Shown: positions 62,001-64,000 of the stretch, in pieces
Layout: each line of letters opens with the position of its first letter
How positions within the stretch are numbered: position 1 is the first letter of the stretch
From: Rhynochetos jubatus
Lineage: Eukaryota; Chordata; Aves; Eurypygiformes; Rhynochetidae
Assembly (NCBI GenBank): GCA_027574665.1
Contig: CM050649.1
Location: 68,794,998 to 68,858,997 of the forward strand
Direction: 5' to 3'
DNA: 64,000 nucleotides
Notes under the pieces: model-generated
Database searches by the model: none
What the model was told of the DNA's origin: nothing
Seen by the model: the letters and a program-made list of their open reading frames with translations, nothing else
Program-made: the position numbers and the translations under genes

Positions 62001-62550
62001 CCAGCAGCAGAAACAGCCTTTAAGGCAGTGATGTACATAACAGCTGGCTCCTGTGGTTTGCAAGAAGTGTAATTCTAAACCAGACCTGAGCCTTTTCCCT
62101 GTGTAAACTGATTTCTAGTTTTGAAACGTGGTCATTGGCTTCCCAGCTGCTGATAGCTTTAAAGCTGCCTGAAGCCAAGCCAGCTTCTCTGCTGAGCAGG
62201 CAGTATGGTTTCTTGCCATAAAGGAAACAACTTGAAAGGCAACCTGTTGACTGTGTAAAGGATGGATGTACGGGACTTTTGTTCGGAGCCAATGCTTTTC
62301 CTGCCATCTTCCCCAAAGAGACCTTAAACCTGGAAACCGGTGGTTTCATAGACAAATTTGAGGGTCAGACATAATGAAATAGCCTCAGCACAGCATGTTA
62401 CTTCACACCAACGAGTCTGTGGTAACTGTCCACTACAAATACGAGATAATGTGACATACGTTAGCCCACAGTGAAAAAGGGCTAACCTAAGCCAAATTAC
62501 TCTGACTGTGCCATGGGCTAAGAGCATTTGCACAGGCAGTTATTGAGGCT
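59036..62550. other. Non-coding stretch
   Basis: No supported gene. A 111-codon minus frame (62020-62355) and a 78-codon plus frame (60521-60757) show no recognisable content. Confidence 0.5.
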
Positions 62551-63090
62551 CGGCTGATGCATGGTAACAGTTAACCAGAGTAATTTGATCATATGTCTGA
62601 TCTCAAAGACAAAATAGACTCTAAATTGCTAGTATGGTATATGGGAGATGTAGCCATGACGTTCTGTTACATTGCCATCTGACCTAACAAGAATGTAAAA
62701 GACACACTCCCTTATTGGCATTATTTTAACACGGCATTTTTACCAGCCCGAATTATGAAAACAAAACAAAAAAAAAGTGCTATATTTAAACCTATAAAAA
62801 TGCAGTTTATTCCTCTCTGATAAGGCATAACGTTTTTTAGCAATTGTAATCTGTAACATTACAGCCTTAGGAGGTAATTTACTAAATAGGACAAAATTAG
62901 CTGATTTTTGGACCATTTAAAGTAACATTTCTGTTGAAAGCATATAAAATGTATTAAAGTAATCTCTAAAGTCTTTACCCCTGCTTGAGATTTTAATTTA
63001 CTCAGAGCTAATAAATTATCCCCTTTCAGAAGCTATTGAAAATTTTCACTTAAATCCTTTTTAAAACTTAATGTGTTCAATTGAATCTTA
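62551..63090. other. Candidate conserved non-coding element
   Basis: AT-rich but complex, with repeated TAATTT/AATTA cores (AGGTAATTTACTAAATAGG, GATTTTAATTTACTCAG, GAGCTAATAAATTATCCCC) and no repeat similarity apart from a short A run at 62769. This pattern is typical of deeply conserved enhancers. Inference only. Confidence 0.3.
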
Positions 63091-63189
63091 AGCAATTTAT
63101 ACACACATACACAGGGCTTCAGGTGGTCACCACACCAAGGTGAAGGCTGAAAAAAGGTTAGATTAGCACTAACTCCTCTGCCCTTTGGG

Positions 63190-64000
63190 ATTTCTGGGTT
63201 GCTGTTAATGAATGTGAATTCTCTCCTCCCCCAGAGCCCTCCCCCTTCATATGCACTGGTCTGGCTGTCAGGTAATTACTTTTCCACAACCGCGTTTAAC
63301 AAAATGCCCTGTACAAAGCCCATGCCTGTTTTCTCTCCCGCTGAAGGATGCGACTGCAATCAGGGAAGGGAACGGCAGATCTGGGTCACTCCAGTACTCA
63401 GGTTAGCTGGGACACAAAAGCTTGCTTCATCTCAGTCAGGGCTCTGTGTTACAGTCGCACACTTATCAGAAATATTTTTTCAGGCTATCAATTATTATAT
63501 TTGAACATCGCATCCTCGCTCTAGGGAGCCCTTAGCAAGCTGTAGCAAAAATCAATCCAGTTTTACAACTTTTACCTTGGCACAGCTCCAACTCTTTATC
63601 TACCTCGTGCAGTCATTTAAAGATGCGGTGGCTCTTTTTCTGGAGTATAGAAGCATTCCTGTGTGTGACTTGCCCTTGGTGCACGTAATACCCTTTTTCC
63701 AGGTGAATTTGATTTGTGCAGTTGCTTTGGTTTTGCTTTTTGTGTTTGATAATTTGTGCATTCATGGTGAGTTTTGTGTGTCTGGCTACCCACCTCTCCC
63801 AGGCAGCGTGTATTTCTCGAGGTGGTGGCAACCAGAGCCTCTTATTTCAGGGAACGTACACGTGGGTTGGAGCCCACTCTCGTTCAGATTGCTATAACAT
63901 TGGCTGCAGCTGCAAGTAATAACATCCAAAAATTTCTCCACAGGTTTATTCTGAGCTCTATTTTTCCAGTGCAAATCCCACCCAGGAGGCTACCAAGCTG
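63190..64000. other. GC-richer end of window; possible small exon at 63851-63919
   Basis: Composition rises and CpGs appear (63293, 63339, 63351, 63372). After CTCTTATTTCAG (AG 63849-63850) a short frame GTYTWVGAHSRSDCYNIG then CSCK ends in TAA. It could be a terminal exon, but no partner is known. The longer plus-strand frames (101 and 106 codons) show no domain. Confidence 0.2.

Noticed and set aside
62020..62355. 111-codon minus-strand frame
   Set aside because: No domain and no flanking splice evidence; likely chance.
1..64000. tRNA, rRNA, CRISPR array, bacterial operon, intact retrovirus
   Set aside because: None visible; no cloverleaf-like A/B boxes, no spaced repeats, no long pol or env frames.

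Overview
This is a vertebrate nuclear window, almost certainly from a bird. The best evidence is a set of CR1 LINE 3' ends in both orientations, with the avian-type tail that reads GGTCCCTTCCAACCC on one strand and GGTTTGGGTTGG on the other. The DNA is AT-rich, contains homopolymers and microsatellites, and lacks any long open frame. The longest frame is about 122 codons, which chance explains in DNA of this composition. No bacterial-style gene, tRNA, rRNA, CRISPR array or intact retroviral gene is visible. The window reads as intronic or intergenic DNA with relics and a few candidate exons.

Layout. 1-2.4 kb: a candidate pair of small + strand exons (1388-1460, 1568-1605) that would encode a signal-peptide-like start, then a CR1 tail. 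2.4-10.4 kb: non-coding DNA with simple repeats. 10.4-13.6 kb: a CR1 fragment and two stretches that look like conserved regulatory DNA, then a CpG-richer patch with a TATA-like motif. 14-29 kb: mostly featureless, with one CR1 at 23.0-23.8 kb. 29.6-30.5 kb: the most notable locus, two adjacent + strand exon-like blocks homologous to the catalytic domain of the subtilisin/kexin-type proprotein convertases (furin/PCSK family). Both are open, the flanking splice signals are plausible and the phases agree, but the protein is strongly diverged. 32-38 kb: CR1 copies including one nested insertion, a 115-120 bp direct repeat pair, and the first copy of a long foldback element. 38-50 kb: mostly non-coding DNA with a MIR SINE relic at 48.3 kb and a probable DNA-transposon relic at 45.7 kb. 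50-56 kb: the best regulatory-element candidate at 50.1-50.6 kb, another old DNA-transposon-like repeat near 52 kb and a second foldback copy at 55.3 kb. 56.3 kb: a possible terminal exon with stop codon and AATAAA. 56.6-64 kb: mostly non-coding, with another regulatory-like block at 62.5-63.1 kb and a GC-richer end.

No confident complete gene lies in the window. The convertase-like exons may be a pseudogene relic or part of a diverged gene. The candidate exons near 1.4 kb and 56.3 kb share its strand, but nothing here links them. Conservation calls are by eye only and need multi-species alignment.
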